Shown in pieces: positions 1-11,429 of a DNA stretch of 64,000 nt. Positions within the stretch are counted from its first letter, which is position 1. Every line of letters starts with the position of its first letter. Origin of the DNA: Branchiostoma floridae. Its lineage: Eukaryota > Chordata > Leptocardii > Amphioxiformes > Branchiostomatidae. Made by a program: the position numbers and the translations under genes. The notes under the pieces were generated by a model. That model had not been told where the DNA came from. It saw only the letters and a list, made by a program, of their open reading frames with translations, and ran no database searches. The stretch is from contig NC_049989.1 of assembly GCF_000003815.2 (NCBI RefSeq), forward strand, positions 14,016,918-14,080,917. The letters run 5' to 3'.

Positions 1-3000
1 AAGCGCTCACTCCTACAGCCGGGTTGGCAAGGAAGCCTCCCGAAGTGAGAGAACTTTTTGGTCTGTGTGTGAGAGAGAATTTCAGCGTTGTGTGTCGGAA
101 AAAGATTGATTGTCAAGACAATATCTTTAATATTTGGTATAAGTGATTGGTATTGTATATCGTTACAAACTAAACAAAATGTCTGCGTTTATTTTGGGTT
201 TTAAGTAAAAAATACTGAAGGAAGTTGTTCTTTCACTACTCCAAAAGCGCTCTCACATCGACAAAAGTTCGCACTCACTCAGACCCAAAAAAGCGCCCAC
301 TCCTACAGCCGGGTTGGCAAGGAAGCCTCCCGAAGTGAGAGAACTTTTTGGTCTGTGTGTGAGAGAGAATTTCAGCGTTGTGTGTCGGAAAAAGATTGAT
401 TGTCAAGACAATATCTTTAATATTTGGTATAAGTGATTGGTATTGTACAGTGTATATCGTTACAAACTAAACAAAATGTCTGCGTTTATTTTGGGTTTTA
501 AGTAAAAAATACTAAAAGAAGTTGTTCTTTCACTACTCCGAAAGCGCTCTCACATCGACAAAAGTTCGCACTCACTCAGACGAAAAAAATCGCTCACTCC
601 TACAGCCGGGTTGGCAGGGAAAGCCTCGCGAAGTGAGAGAACTTTTTGGTCTGTGTGTGAGAGAGAATTTCAGCGTTGTGTGTCGGAAAAAGATTGATTG
701 TCAAGACAATATCTTTAATATTTGGTATAAGTGATTGGTATTGTATAGTGTATATCGTTACAAACTGAACAAAATGTCTGCGTTTATTTTGGGTTTTAAG
801 TAAAAAATACTGAAGGAAGTTGTTCTTTCACTACCCCAAAAGCGCTCTCACATCGACAAAAGTTCGCACTCACTCAGACCCAAAAAAGCGCTCACTCCTA
901 CAGCCGGGTTGGCAAGGAAGCCTCCCGAAGTGAGAGAACTTTTTGGTCTGTGTGTGAGAGAGAATTTCAGCGTTGTGTGTCGGAAAAAGATTGATTGTCA
1001 AGACCATATCTTTAATATTTGGTATAAGTGATTGGTATTGTATAGCGGTATACGTTACAAACTAAACCAAATGTCTGCGTGTATTTTGGGGTTTTAAGTA
1101 AAAAATACTGAAGGAGTTGTTCTTTCCTACTCCAAAGCGCTCTCACATCGACAAAAGTTCGCACTCACTCAGACCCAAAAAAGCGCTCACTCCTACAGNN
1201 NNNNNNNNNNNNNNNNNNNNNNNNNNNNNNNNNNNNNNNNNNNNNNNNNNNNNNNNNNNNNNNNNNNNNNNNNNNNNNNNNNNNNNNNNNNNNNNNNNNN
1301 NNNNNNTTAATATTTGGTATAAGTGATTGGTATTGTGTAGTGTATATCGTTACAAACTTAACAAAATGTCTGCGTTAATTTTGGGTTTTAAGTGAGAAAT
1401 ACTAAAAGAAGTTGTTCTTTCACTACTCCGAAAGCGCTCTCACATCGACAAAAGTTCGCACTCACTCAGACCCAAAAAAGCGCTCACTCCTACAGCCGGG
1501 TTGGCAAGGAAGCCGACCGAAGTGAGAGAACTTTTTGGTCTGTGTGTGAGAGAGAATTTCAGCGTTGTGTGTCGGAAAAAGATTGATTGTCAAGACAATA
1601 TCTTTAATATTTGGTATAAGTGATTGGTATTGTATACTGTATATCGTTACAAACAAAACAAAATGTCTGCGTTTATTTTGGGTTTTAATTAAAAAATACT
1701 AAAAGAAGCTGTTCTTTCACTACTCCAAAAGCGCTCTCACATCGACAAAAGTTCGCACTCACTCAGACCCAAAAAAGCGCTCACTCCTACAGCCGGGTTG
1801 GCAAGGAAGCCGACCGAAGTGAGAGAACTTTTTGGTCTGTGTGTGAGAGAGAATTTCAGCGTTGTGTGTCGGAAAAAGATTGATTGTCAAGACAATATCT
1901 TTAATATTTGGTATAAGTGATTGGTATTGTATAGTGTATATCGTTACAAACTAAACAAAATGTCTGCGTTTATTTTGGGTTTTAAGTAAAAAATACTGAA
2001 GGAAGCTGTTCTTTCACTACTCCAAAAGCGCTCTCACATCGACAAAAGTTCGCACTCACTCAGACCCAAAAAAGCGCTCACTCCTACAGCCGGGTTGGCA
2101 AGGAAGCCCACCGAAGTGAGAGAACTTTTTGGTCTGTGTGTGAGAGAGAATTTCAGCGTTGTGTGTCGGAAAAAGATTGATTGTCAAGACAATATCTTTA
2201 ATATTTGGTATAAGTGATTGGTATTGTATAGTGTATATCGTTACAAACTAAACAAAATGTCTGCGTTTATTTTGGGTTTTAAGTAAAAAATACTGAAGGA
2301 AGCTGTTCTTTCACTACTCCAAAAGCGCTCTCACATCGACAAAAGTTCGCACTCACTCAGACCCAAAAAAGCGCTCACTCCTACAGCCGGGTTGGCAAGG
2401 AAGCCGACCGAAGTGAGAGAACTTTTTGGTCTATGTGTGAGAGAGAATTTCAGCGTTGTGTGTCGGAAAAAGATTGATTGTCAAGACAATATCTTTAATA
2501 TTTGGTATAAGTGATTGGTATTGTATAGTGTATATCGTTACAAACTTAACAAAATGTCAGTGTTTATTTTGGGTTTTAAGTAAAAAATACTGAAGGAAGT
2601 TGTTCTTTCACTATTCCGAAAGCGATCTCACATCGACAAAAGTTCGCACTCACTCAGACCCAAAAAAGCGCTCACTCCTACAGCCGGGTTGGCAGGGGAA
2701 GTTCCCGAAGTGAGAGAACTTTTTGGTCTGTGTGTGAGAGAGAATTTCAGCGTTGTGTGTCGGAAAAAGATTGATTGTCAAGACAATATCTTTAATATTT
2801 GGTGTAAGTGATTGGTATTGTATAGTGTATATCGTTACAAACTAAACAAAATGTCTGCGTTTATTTTGGGTTTTAAGTAAAAAATACTAAAAGAAGTTGT
2901 TCTTTCACTACTCCGAAAGCGCTCTCACATCGACAAAAGTTCGCACTCACTCAGACGAAAAAAGTCGCTCACTCCTACAGCCGGGTTGGCAGGGAAAGCC

Positions 3001-3070
3001 TCGCGAAGTGAGAGAACTTTTTGTGCTGTGTGTGAGAGAGAATTCTAGTGTTTGTGTGTCGGAATAAAAA
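1..3070. repeat. ~297-bp tandem satellite, about 10 copies
   Basis: A unit starting near aagcgctcactcctacagcc recurs at about 1, 291, 587, 886, 1181, 1478, 1774, 2071, 2368, 2666 and 2962, a period of 290-299 bp. Copies differ by scattered substitutions and small indels. The last copy decays after about 3050. Short open frames in it recur with the period and differ between copies, so they are not genes. Parts of the unit (tctgtgtgtgagagagaa) resemble the 48-bp minisatellite at 3.8-4.0 kb. Confidence 0.97.
1199..1306. other. assembly gap (108 Ns)
   Basis: A run of N interrupts the fifth satellite unit. The distance between neighbouring unit starts (1181 to 1478) fits one normal unit, so the gap size looks about right. 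Copy number in the real genome may still be collapsed. Confidence 0.99.
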
Positions 3071-3800
3071 TGTCTGCTGTATCAAAGAATAGTTTGTCTT
3101 TGGAAAGAATAATTCGATATGTGTTTGAGAGTTGATTTCTGCAAGTGTTTGAGACAAAAAATTGCACATTTGTTGCCGAGACATATTCTCGTGGTGTCTG
3201 TACTATGTGAAGAATGCAATCAACCCCCAAAACTTTAAAGTCGTCGTACTTATACATCCGAACAAGGATCTTTTAAACAGTTCTCTTCAGGGACGGATTT
3301 TTTTCCACCTTAAGCTTTCTTACCATGGGTGACTGACTTGCAGAAACTTCTTGCTGTGTATGTGAAAAAAAATTCAGCCTCAGTTTTTGGATAATATTTG
3401 TTTTTACAGATATTATGTATGACTGCACGAACGATCGGAAAGAGTATCTAAGAAAGATATCGAGCGTGCAAGTTTGAGTCGGTGAAGGACAACTTATATG
3501 ACATGTGTGAGTGCATTCTATGAATCCAGAGACATTCCAGCTACGGTATATTTCAAATACATGTCTCTATGGGAAAAAGGCAAATCATATAAGCTATATA
3601 ACAGGTCAAAAGTCAAAGTCATGCTGGCCATTGTATCATTAATGCTGAAATAGAAATGGATTTGAATACCGGTCACGGTATTCACTAAAACAATATAATA
3701 GCCTCTATATTGAAGAATAAAGTACATGTTGAACCGAGAAACCGTCTGTATATGCTTGCATTTATAACATTTGTGAAGAATGGTATAGGAAAATATTTGA
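3071..3800. other. decayed satellite border, no gene seen
   Basis: Degenerate pieces of the satellite motif (for example gtgtttgagag and gtgtgtcgg) persist to about 3500 and then fade. I see no exon with both splice sites here. Confidence 0.5.
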
Positions 3801-3803
3801 AAA

Positions 3804-3998
3804 TCTGTGACTGTGTGCGAAGTTTTTCAACTTTGGAGTGGGAGAAAAAAATCTGTCGATGTGTGCGACCGTTTCCAACGGTTGTGTGGGAGAGAAAAAT
3901 CTGTCAATGTGTGCGACCTTTTTCAACTGTTGTGTGAGAGAGAAAAATCTGTCTGTGTGTGAGACCTTTTTCAACCCTTCTGTGTGAGAGAAAATTCG
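3804..3998. repeat. ~48-bp minisatellite, 4 copies
   Basis: Four diverged copies of a unit that runs aaaatctgtc...tgtgtgcgacc...tttcaac...tgtgtgagagag. The unit is close to 48 bp, so both strands stay open and give a 16-residue peptide repeat (minus strand: HIDRFFSPTQ-like). No start context or flanking exon supports translation. It shares the tgtgtgagagaga core with the 297-bp satellite. Confidence 0.85.
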
Positions 3999-4180
3999 TT
4001 CTATGTATACGTTTAATTTTGCAACACTTGGCCCCCAATACACAGACTTGTATTCTAACGTTCAATGCACGCGTACCGTCCGCTACCGCTCAAATGACCC
4101 TGTCTGAACCCCAAATCCTCGCAAACTACAATTTCAAACCGGGCACAGGTAACATATGGCCACTATCTTTCCTGCGCTGT

Positions 4181-4252
4181 GATTGGCGATGCCCATATTA
4201 GGCGAAGACCCAATCCTATATAAGGAGAAGATAGACTATTCACTATGCAGTT
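4181..4252 (+). promoter_or_regulatory. Pol II core promoter with CArG box, CCAAT box and TATA box
   Basis: In order on the plus strand: ATTGG (inverted CCAAT) at 4182-4186, a perfect CArG/SRF site CCATATTAGG at 4193-4202, TATATAAG at 4217-4224 and an initiator-like TCACTAT 25 bp downstream, at about 4241. This arrangement is typical of actin and other muscle genes with a non-coding first exon. No downstream coding exon is recognised; the first ATG after it reaches a stop after one codon. The order and spacing are observed; promoter activity is inferred. Confidence 0.5.
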
Positions 4253-4689
4253 TGACGGACTCATCCGCAATCCGTCGAAGACGTCAACATGGGATAGAAG
4301 GAGTGGGACAAGGGAAAAGAGGTAGGCACAAGGGAGCGCAGTTTTCTTTTTCGCCCACCCACCCTTCGGTCTGGGGAATGTTATATGTATCACATCTTCG
4401 CGCGACTCCAGGCACCACCCCATAGCTTCATATGGATGAGTCAATCACTGCACAGAAAGAATAGATAACTGTAAGGCTGTAATATGCATCTGTTTGTGTA
4501 TATACGGGATTGCAAGGCCCAGCTTATGAATATTAACTAGCATTGCCTTTCTCGTCGCTGATTGGCTGGCGTCCATAAAGTAATTAACTCTCGCTCTCCC
4601 CAAACCGCTGGCACCTGGCACGTGTGAGCTCTGGGGTCACGGGAGTTCACGGGAGAAGGCCGAAAGAAAACCAATTTCCCCTCAGAAAA

Positions 4690-5066
4690 GGGCAGAAATT
4701 AATAATTTGAAATTGGTTTGTGCCAAAAATTTTACTTGGATCATTTTACCAACTATCTAATGCCTATATACACCAAATTTAAGGTCATTCCATTGTAATT
4801 CGAGGGTACAGGGGGCCAAAATATACCGTTTTGGTCAAAACGTGACCTTAAAACTTCAATAAAATCATTTTAAAGGCAGATATGAAAAAAATGAGAAAAA
4901 AAAGCACCTTGGTATTGACCCACTCTACCCTTGGGCCAAATTTCAGGTCATTCGGTCTCGGAACGACGGAGATGATTCGATTTGAAGATTTGACAGGAGA
5001 AAGAAACATTACGAATACAATATATTTCACCATACCATATATGGTATGGCTGAAATATAATAATAA
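4690..5066. repeat. probable dispersed repeat fragment
   Basis: Two similar phrases occur (caaatttaaggtcattcc near 4778 and caaatttcaggtcattcgg near 4937), each followed by a g/c-rich gaacgacgg or aattcgaggg stretch. A related phrase (ccaccaaattttcagg) lies inside the piggyBac-like element at 57.8 kb. The low-complexity frame running from the CUB-like exon into this segment is probably intronic repeat. Confidence 0.35.
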
Positions 5067-5071
5067 CGTAC

Positions 5072-5243
5072 GTTTAACGTCCCAGGTATCCCAGGTGACC
5101 CTAAGGTACTGTCCGGTGTCCTGAGATCCGGTGGTCAGATCAAAGAACGCCTCGTGAACGTCTGGTATTCCGAATTCCGAGTTGTCCACACTGGTGTTGG
5201 TATATTTACCCACAAAGTACTTCTTGTTCGGACCGCAGTTGAC
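5072..5243 (-). CDS. CUB-like domain, second-half exon of a secreted multidomain gene
   Basis: Minus-strand exon with acceptor tttctgtaag at its 5' side and donor GTACGT at its 3' side, entering in phase 0 and leaving in phase 1. The 57 codons begin VNCGPNKKYFVGKY and include HEAFFDLTTGSQDTGQYLRV, followed by a TWDTWD stretch. It continues the CUB-like exon at 5638-5798 in phase (0 to 0). The F-D-L and GQYLRVTW pattern and the single Cys suggest an atypical CUB or CUB-related beta-sandwich. The frame stays open into repeat DNA downstream; I place the exon end at the GTACGT donor. Later exons are not found in the window. Confidence 0.6.
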
Positions 5244-5637
5244 CTTACAGAAACATGTCATATAAGAATCATGACACGTCAAAAGAAAATGAAGAAGATT
5301 AGATTTCGACAAAGAGACAATTGTGTGCACTTGTATATTTTATGAGCTTCAAAGTTTGTATTCTATTCACCTGTTATTCCTCCCTATACGGCTAAACAGA
5401 CAAGCCATATGTATCCACGATTGATCTGTCTGCTGCAGTACCCTAGAAAGCCGCTAAAGGAACCATTATGAAACTTAACCTTAGTTTCCCCGACCGCTAC
5501 CCACCTACCAAATACTTAGTATCCGACAGAAGTATACAGTCAACAAACAAACACACTAACACACAAATGGCACCTACAACATATCCGTCTTGGCAAAGGT
5601 ACAAATACATAGATATGGAAGCGTCTATTCTACTGAC

Positions 5638-5798
5638 TTCTAATTCGTCGCCGCGCGAGAGGCTGAAGCTGAACTTCGGGGCTATCATGCCGCCAGGATT
5701 GCCGATGATGTAGAGTTTACACTCGCTGTTCTTGTCGAACGGGCTGTTGGGGTAAAACTCCCGCGATCGGCTGGACGCTGTGATCACCGAGTCACATC
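5638..5798 (-). CDS. CUB-like domain, first-half exon
   Basis: Acceptor ccgtgtgcag is at the 5' edge and a GTCAGT donor at the 3' edge. The 161-nt exon enters with two bases of a split codon and leaves in phase 0. The peptide begins CDSVITASSRSREFYPNSPF, continues DKNSECKLYI and then PPGG-like NPGGMI, ending FSFSLSRGDELE. The C...G/S.FYPN.PF.....C.(W/Y).I...PGG spacing is the start of a CUB domain. The preceding LCCL exon ends in phase 2 while this exon needs phase 1, so at least one exon in 5.8-6.9 kb is unaccounted for. Domain recognition is by motif only. Confidence 0.7.
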
Positions 5799-5859
5799 CT
5801 GCACACGGAACACACGGTAAATGTCAGCGGAGAAAATTCTCGCTCATTGCTACTACTAT

Positions 5860-6870
5860 TATAGTTCTAGCATCCTAATAGATTGACAGAGACTCCAACC
5901 GGCATCTCAACTAGCAAAATCTGCCACATAGCAATCAAATCTGAGTAGTTAAATCTCCGATAAGCAGCTATATTGTTTCATAACAAGGAAAGAACAACGA
6001 AAAAAATTACTTAGGTTTAAAGTTTCTTTTAATACCACTGTTTGAACAAAAAAACTTGAAATTATAGTACAAAAAGCCAAAAATAAGATAAATAGGTACA
6101 TAAATGTTCGTTGTGAAATTCCTTTCGTCAATGCCATAACAGTGGTGATTTTGCCGAAAATTTCTAAGCTGCTGTAGGGCCTATGTCGACTACAGTATCC
6201 TTACACATACACAACATCATGCCGTAGTATATATCCTTATCAAAACTAGTACTCGGACAAAGTTTCCAGAACCATAATACTTAAAAAACAGTTTATCAAC
6301 GCAAACAAGTGTATGAGAAATACTCAAAGGAAAATAGTAGTTTTGAACATACCGTGCACAAAATGAAAAGATGTCTCATTGACTCCTTGGTACCTTCGTA
6401 AACCAAGTAAAACATTGTCAGGTTATATCTATTCCAACAAGGTAGTAATTATATAATTGCTTAGAAAATTTCTGTAAGTAGGTTGCGTGCATAGGCTACC
6501 TAAACAGTCCGTTGGTCATGATAATGGCAAGTTCAGGCATACACATACACCTCTATGGGCAAGGTATTGTTCTCTCTCCCCTCTCTTTCTCTCTCTGTAT
6601 TTTTTATGATTTATATATATATATATATATATATAGCATAATTTGGGCCTTAAGCTGCAAATCCAGATACAGATTCATGCCTCTTATTCCGTGCTCGGAT
6701 AGCATTGCTCGCGAGTAGCGCGGGAACCAGAACGACAGGGTCGTCAGTCTTGTTCGGGTTTCAGTTCGGAGGTCAGTGGCCAAACCCTGACCCTAAAAGC
6801 ATGTTATGGGCACCGGCAGCTTAAATGTTCAAATATTTTTCTAACGTCAAGTACTTTGTGTGTGTTTAAT
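5860..6870. other. intron sequence, no exon recognised
   Basis: AT-rich sequence between the CUB-like and LCCL exons of the minus-strand gene. A phase 2 to phase 1 exon is expected here from the flanking phases, but I could not identify it. A (TA)n tract lies at 6611-6635. Confidence 0.4.
6611..6635. repeat. (TA)n microsatellite
   Basis: Uninterrupted TA dinucleotides, preceded by a CTCTCT-rich stretch. Confidence 0.95.
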
Positions 6871-6877
6871 AACTCAC

Positions 6878-7017
6878 CACAGTGCAGTGACCCCGTTGCG
6901 AGTGCTGGTGGGAGGGTTTTGGTCCAGGTTAGTGGGGTACTTCCGGACGGTCACGGCTCCTCCCAGCTCGTCTCTGATCCAGCCGTGATGAACAGCCGCT
7001 TTACAGACGGGCGAGTT
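6878..7017 (-). CDS. LCCL domain, second exon
   Basis: Minus-strand exon between acceptor cacgcttcag and donor GTGAGT; enters in phase 0 and leaves in phase 2. It reads NSPVCKAAVHHGWIRDELGG, then AVTVRKYPTNLDQ and ends RNGVTALW. This is the C-terminal half of an LCCL domain: the S.(I/V)C.AA.H.G.I.D..GG..T(V) block and the closing NG(V/I) are the family hallmarks. It joins the exon at 7918-7984 in phase 0, giving YSA-NSPVCKAA as in canonical LCCL. LCCL modules occur in secreted and cell-surface proteins (cochlin, CRISPLD and DCBLD families). The frame beyond the donor closes at once, supporting the exon border. Confidence 0.88.
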
Positions 7018-7019
7018 CT

Positions 7020-7910
7020 GAAGCGTGTGAGAGAGAAATAGCTAAAACACTCTGTACATGGCAGCACCAGTAAATTACCTTTCCCATTGAACACATGCAT
7101 CGTAAAGTCATCAAAAACAATCACTCATTTATCTTTATTTCAGATTTCAAGTATTTCCCCACACTGCATAGGTCAATTCATTCATAAAAGAAACAAAAAG
7201 ATTTGAATAAGTGAATCTCTATCCTACCAGCTTTTCCTGTCCGAATATCCACCTTTACTCAAATGTATTTTCTTATATTCTATGATTTTTTTATATGGTG
7301 TTACTTTTAATTACTTTTGTTATATGCTTTGCTTGTCTGTATTTGTTTCAATGTTCTTTTGTACTCTCAGTTTGTTTCTGATGACGGCACGAAAATAAGC
7401 ATGTTGAGCTTGAGTGTGTCGTCATCATGTTATGTATTTATCTGTTGCAATAAAAAAATGCCACCATTACACTAGACGGTGATCACAGCCGCCAGGATTG
7501 GATTTATGGGAGCCATGATTTTATTGGTTAAGTATGACGCTCGATGTCAACATGTGATTTAAAAGACAACGAAACACACATAACATCAAAAATGACTCTT
7601 CATCGGTCTGTCAATTCTGTGATCGTATTACAGTCACAGCACCTAGTGGAAGGGGGCGTTACTACAACAACAGATTTATCACCATGGACATGGCCACAAT
7701 AATGTATTCAACATGGATGGGTTCAATCATGGGTCCCTGGAAAAATTCTACAAAGCCCGCGTCACAAAGGTAGAAGCCACCATGATAACTCAAGAAGGTT
7801 GACCCCAACTATCATCCAGGTCCAGAACATCCGTATCGAACGTAATGGTGGTAGAAGTACGACCTAATAAACATATATGAATTGGTATGGAAAACTATGT
7901 TGGAGCTCTG
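7020..7910. other. intron, no feature recognised
   Basis: Sequence between the two halves of the LCCL domain. No internal exon is needed because the phases match, and no repeat family was recognised. Confidence 0.4.
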
Positions 7911-7917
7911 TACTTAC

Positions 7918-7984
7918 GGCGCTGTACATCCCGTCACCATAGATTGGTGTTGCGACAGACGCACAGCCAGGAGGACAGACGATG
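7918..7984 (-). CDS. LCCL domain, first exon
   Basis: A 67-nt exon with acceptor ctttcttcag and a perfect GTAAGT donor. It reads IVCPPGCASVATPIYGDGMY then SA, the diagnostic N-terminal LCCL motif (CPPGC...P(V/I)YG.G.Y...S). It enters needing one base of a split codon (previous exon phase 2) and leaves in phase 0, joining 6878-7017. The upstream PAN exon leaves in phase 1, so an exon between 8.0 and 10.0 kb is missing from the model or is alternatively spliced. Confidence 0.88.
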
Positions 7985-8084
7985 CTGAAGAAAGCGACAA
8001 TATATTTTAGGGATTAAAGATTGAAAAATGAAAACTTAAGGCCGAAAGTTAGAAAGAGAAAAAAAATGAATTTAGAATTTATTC

Positions 8085-8350
8085 AAATTTAGAATTTAAA
8101 TTAAGTGATTTAAAATAATTTAGAATAATTGAAATTAATTCAAGATAATTTAAAGCAATTTAGAATTATTTAAAATTATTTAAAGCTATTTAATTGAAAT
8201 TATTCAAAATTATTTAAGATTGTTTAAAATATTTTAAAATAATTTAAAACTGTTTAAACTATTCAAATTATTCCAGAAAATTATTTAAAATTATTTAGAA
8301 TTACATAGACTTATCTTAAATTGTGTTAAATTATTCAAACTTGCTTTTAA
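8085..8350. repeat. AT-rich degenerate repeat (aaattatttaaa-like)
   Basis: Over 250 bp of imperfect repeats of attatttaaa/aatttaaaat with almost no G or C. Probably a decayed microsatellite. It lies in an intron of the minus-strand LCCL gene. Confidence 0.8.
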
Positions 8351-8629
8351 AAGTTCCAAATTTAATGTTGATAAAAGATTTTTTCTTTTTCAAACAGATA
8401 TAGTACAACCCTATACACATATTCAGTTATAAAGTTTATTTCTTAGCAGTGGGCAGTATAGTAAAACAGGTGGTATTTGTCAAGGTCACCTTTTCAAGGT
8501 CACTATACCGTCACAATCAAAACAAACTAAAACAATTGATGTCATATTTACTGCTAATTTTAATTTAAGCACAATTTGAATCAGCACAGTGGGGATCCAG
8601 GTACAAAGCTCATGTCTTTTTTTTTAACC

Positions 8630-8947
8630 AGGTCACACTGCTGTTCACCTAGGCCTGCTTCGACTCAAACTTGCGGTCGATTGCTTTCGGTTCACTGGTC
8701 ACGCTTTGGTTTGGTTTTAATTAGCTATAGGATCTCCATTACTGACTGATACGTCACCATTCTTCCTGGAGTCCGGGTGAGTGGTACTCATTCTTTACTT
8801 GAGTAAAGTGAGTAAAGTCGTGTAAAGTGCTTTTCCCAAGGGCACAAGATCGGTGACATGGCAGAATTCGAACTCAGGACCCTCAGGACTTTACGCTACC
8901 GTAAAGTTACACATTGTCAAAAGTCGAAGCCGCTAACTTCACCATGT
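8630..8947 (-). mobile_element. tRNA-derived SINE
   Basis: Read on the minus strand, the element starts near ggtgaagttagcggcttcg (A-box-like GTTAGCGGCTTCG) and is followed by a B-box-like GAGTTCGAATTC at about 8866-8877, then the tail phrase cttgtgcccttgggaaaagc, familiar from many marine-animal SINEs. No target-site duplication could be fixed. SINE identity rests on the two-box tRNA-like head and the recurrent tail phrase. Confidence 0.6.
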
Positions 8948-9116
8948 GTTGCCCTTTGAATTAATCTCCAAGCATATTTACCAATGTGACAACTGGATAC
9001 TGTTTGGCTCTTCTGATACTGCCATGCCACCGGTAAATCTACTCGGAGATTACTCTATATAGTAGAATTCAAGCCTACTCACGTGAATACAGACTCTGCA
9101 GACTCTGTGCTGTTCC

Positions 9117-9638
9117 ATGAAAGAGGAGCGGTGGCATTGCACACTGTCAATAAAAAGACGAAGAACATTATGCCAAAATGACTTCACTTTATTCCCACAG
9201 TTTTATTCATTGCCAATGATACAACTCATTACACGGATCTGCCTAGGCAGCTTTGGGCTGGTAGCGGCAGATCCACAGAGATACAGACTAACATACATCA
9301 TCGGTCGACGTGATCGCACATGTTCGCACATGTTTACACACGACGGTGTTATACCGCAATACCGTTTTTACACTTCAATGAAGGTTAGACAACCAGGTAA
9401 TAAGACACGCCAAATAGTAGTTACTCAAGCAACTGGATACGATTTTGGTAACGGTCCAAAACCACACCCAGTGGCTTGCGTAACTGCTGTTTGGCGTTTA
9501 AACCGTTCACGTCATAACATAGAGGCATCATCGTATGTAAATATAAGTCGGCAGCCTCTGCTAGAATGCACACCTACTACAAGTAGTACTAGTCATGCCT
9601 CATTTAATAAAACTAAATGGACTGTCCGACGAACCTAA
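9117..9638 (+). other. unassigned 173-codon open frame
   Basis: A plus-strand ATG-to-stop frame with no recognisable domain, no clear splice sites and no matching neighbour. It lies inside an intron of the minus-strand LCCL gene. Its composition looks like ordinary intron sequence. It is listed because its length is above most chance frames here; it could be part of an unrecognised element. Confidence 0.15.
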
Positions 9639-10045
9639 AAACTTGACAATGCCTAAGTAGATTCTGATCTCGAGAAACTGAAGATAAAAGAACCATCTTT
9701 ACCTTCGTCGTCGCTATACGGCCAGGGATAAGCTTAAAAATAGCAGAACTCTCAGTTATTTTAGATTCTTAGATTGAAAGATGTTGGAACAGTGGATTGT
9801 TATCAGTATCATGAGAATAGATTACTAGCATTATCAAATGAATGGATTGTTATCAATTGTATAAGAAAAATACATTGTTATCAATGTCAGTAACATGAGA
9901 GCCACCATGGATGTAAAACGGCAGTAAGAGATTAAGACAGAACGTTAAATAATGCATAGTATGAATGAACCGCAATTTCTATAGATTCGTTGAATTTATT
10001 AAGTACTGTTGCTTGACACAACAAAGTAAACACCATGAAACTCAC

Positions 10046-10276
10046 GCCTCTTGAAGTACAGGTCGGCCCCGGTGACGTTGGCGGGTGTCGGACATGCTTG
10101 TTTGAGCGTACATGAGTTGGCGGAGTCGCCTGGCACGTGCACAAACGCCCCGCACGATCCTGACACCGTGCAGAGGTGCGCACAGGTCGCCAGGTTCGTG
10201 TTCCCATGGGAACTAATGTCGAACAGCCCGCTGGGACAAGCGTGGCCTTCTCTCCGTATGTATCCTTGAGTAGGGT
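10046..10276 (-). CDS. PAN/Apple-like domain exon
   Basis: A 231-nt exon with acceptor ttttcttccag and donor GTGAGT. It enters and leaves in phase 1, the symmetrical arrangement of shuffled extracellular modules. It reads GYIRREGHACPSGLFDISSH, then a Cys-rich block with ATCAHLC, SGSCGAFVH, SANSCTLKQAC and an ending GADLYFKR. Six cysteines with the C...C...C..F.(Y/H)......C.L and a closing Y(F/Y)(K/E)R match a PAN/Apple fold, used for protein or carbohydrate binding. It joins the signal-peptide exon (12630-12720) in phase. The assignment is by cysteine spacing. Confidence 0.7.
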
Positions 10277-10318
10277 CTGGAAGAAAACATTCTTTGGTCG
10301 TTCATTTTTCCGTACATT

Positions 10319-10490
10319 TCTTTATTACCTTCGCCAAGAAGGTTATATTTTGGTTAGAAAATTTTCGTGTGTCCCAATATGTAGGTCAATCTCATATAAC
10401 TCGAGTAGCTGTGGATGGAATGTCACGATATTTGGTATTTGACCAATTGGGCAATAATGTTAGAATGAATACCAAAAAGGAAAAACAGAG
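10319..10490 (+). repeat. dispersed repeat, ttaccttcgccaagaaggtt family
   Basis: Begins with ttattaccttcgccaagaag and continues with a tail mentioning ataactcgagtag. The same start occurs, inverted, at 17.34 kb, and a variant lies at 13.59 kb. This copy sits about 40 bp upstream of the PAN exon acceptor. Confidence 0.6.
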
Positions 10491-11270
10491 GCTGCCACTC
10501 TGTTGGCCAAAGTCATCATGTTTTTTTGTTATCCTTTTGGGTACAGTAGTGTCCAACAGTCCAACAACGTTATAAATGTCGATTGAAACGTTCTCTGACA
10601 GAGCAGAATGATCCCTGACCTTTAAAGCCATGAGGTGTGAAATGTACACTACATTGTAAATAACATTTCCACAAATAGGTAGGCTGTGTCCTTGGTGCGG
10701 CTAAACTCGGTGGCGGAAGGAGATGGATGGCCTTCCAATACCATGTCCGAGACACAGTGGATAACAACCCACTGTCCTTACGGCCTCAAAAAGTCTATAA
10801 AACAATCTTTACCTTCTGTGTATCCTTTGGATGTGGCACTGTTAAACAAGCTACAAGGCCCTGTGCGACAAATACCGTGTCCTTGGTGCGACTTAACAGT
10901 GTGTACCAAACATTGTGACAGGAACATTGGGCAAACACAAAGGGAAATGAAGTACCGCCCTCGGGTATTGTGTGAGTATTAACTTCGGATGGTTGAATTT
11001 GAATATGATGTCCTTATATACAGAAAACATACATGGACAGTACCGATAATCTCCAGACTTGAATGTTGTGAAACTATCATTGTATATGAATATGTATAGT
11101 CCGTTTATTGGGCGGACTGTAAATGAAGGTACCGCCGAACTACAACATGCCGATACGAGCTACAGGCAAGTCAGAGGAGAAGGAAAACATTGGATCTGAC
11201 AACTGTCGACCACAGGGCAAAGTAGGAGACATTGTGAAACAAACACAAACATGTAAACCTGCTGCACAGC

Positions 11271-11322
11271 CGGTGCACAAAAACTGTGCACAAAACGGTG
11301 CACAAAACGGTGCACAAAACAT
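11271..11322. repeat. 12-bp tandem repeat (ggtgcacaaaac), 4 copies
   Basis: Four near-identical copies of ggtgcacaaaac, the second one with a small change. Confidence 0.9.
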
Positions 11323-11429
11323 GGGTACCTCGAACATGTATATGTGGCCATCAAAACATCGTGGGTTAAGACATATGAGGGTGATGTATAAGTTCGCTTA
11401 TAGAATTTAGGGGCAAATTTAGGAAGTAT

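Noticed and set aside
522-3257. Small frames recurring in the satellite
   Set aside because: They repeat with the 297-bp period, start and stop differently between copies, and lack any domain.
3762-4043. 16-residue peptide repeat on the minus strand
   Set aside because: Explained by the 48-bp minisatellite period, a multiple of three; no supporting gene structure.
4848-5071. C-terminal extension of the CUB-like frame, with a hydrophobic end
   Set aside because: The frame passes a good GTACGT donor and enters repeat DNA; the hydrophobic stretch comes from a T-rich repeat.
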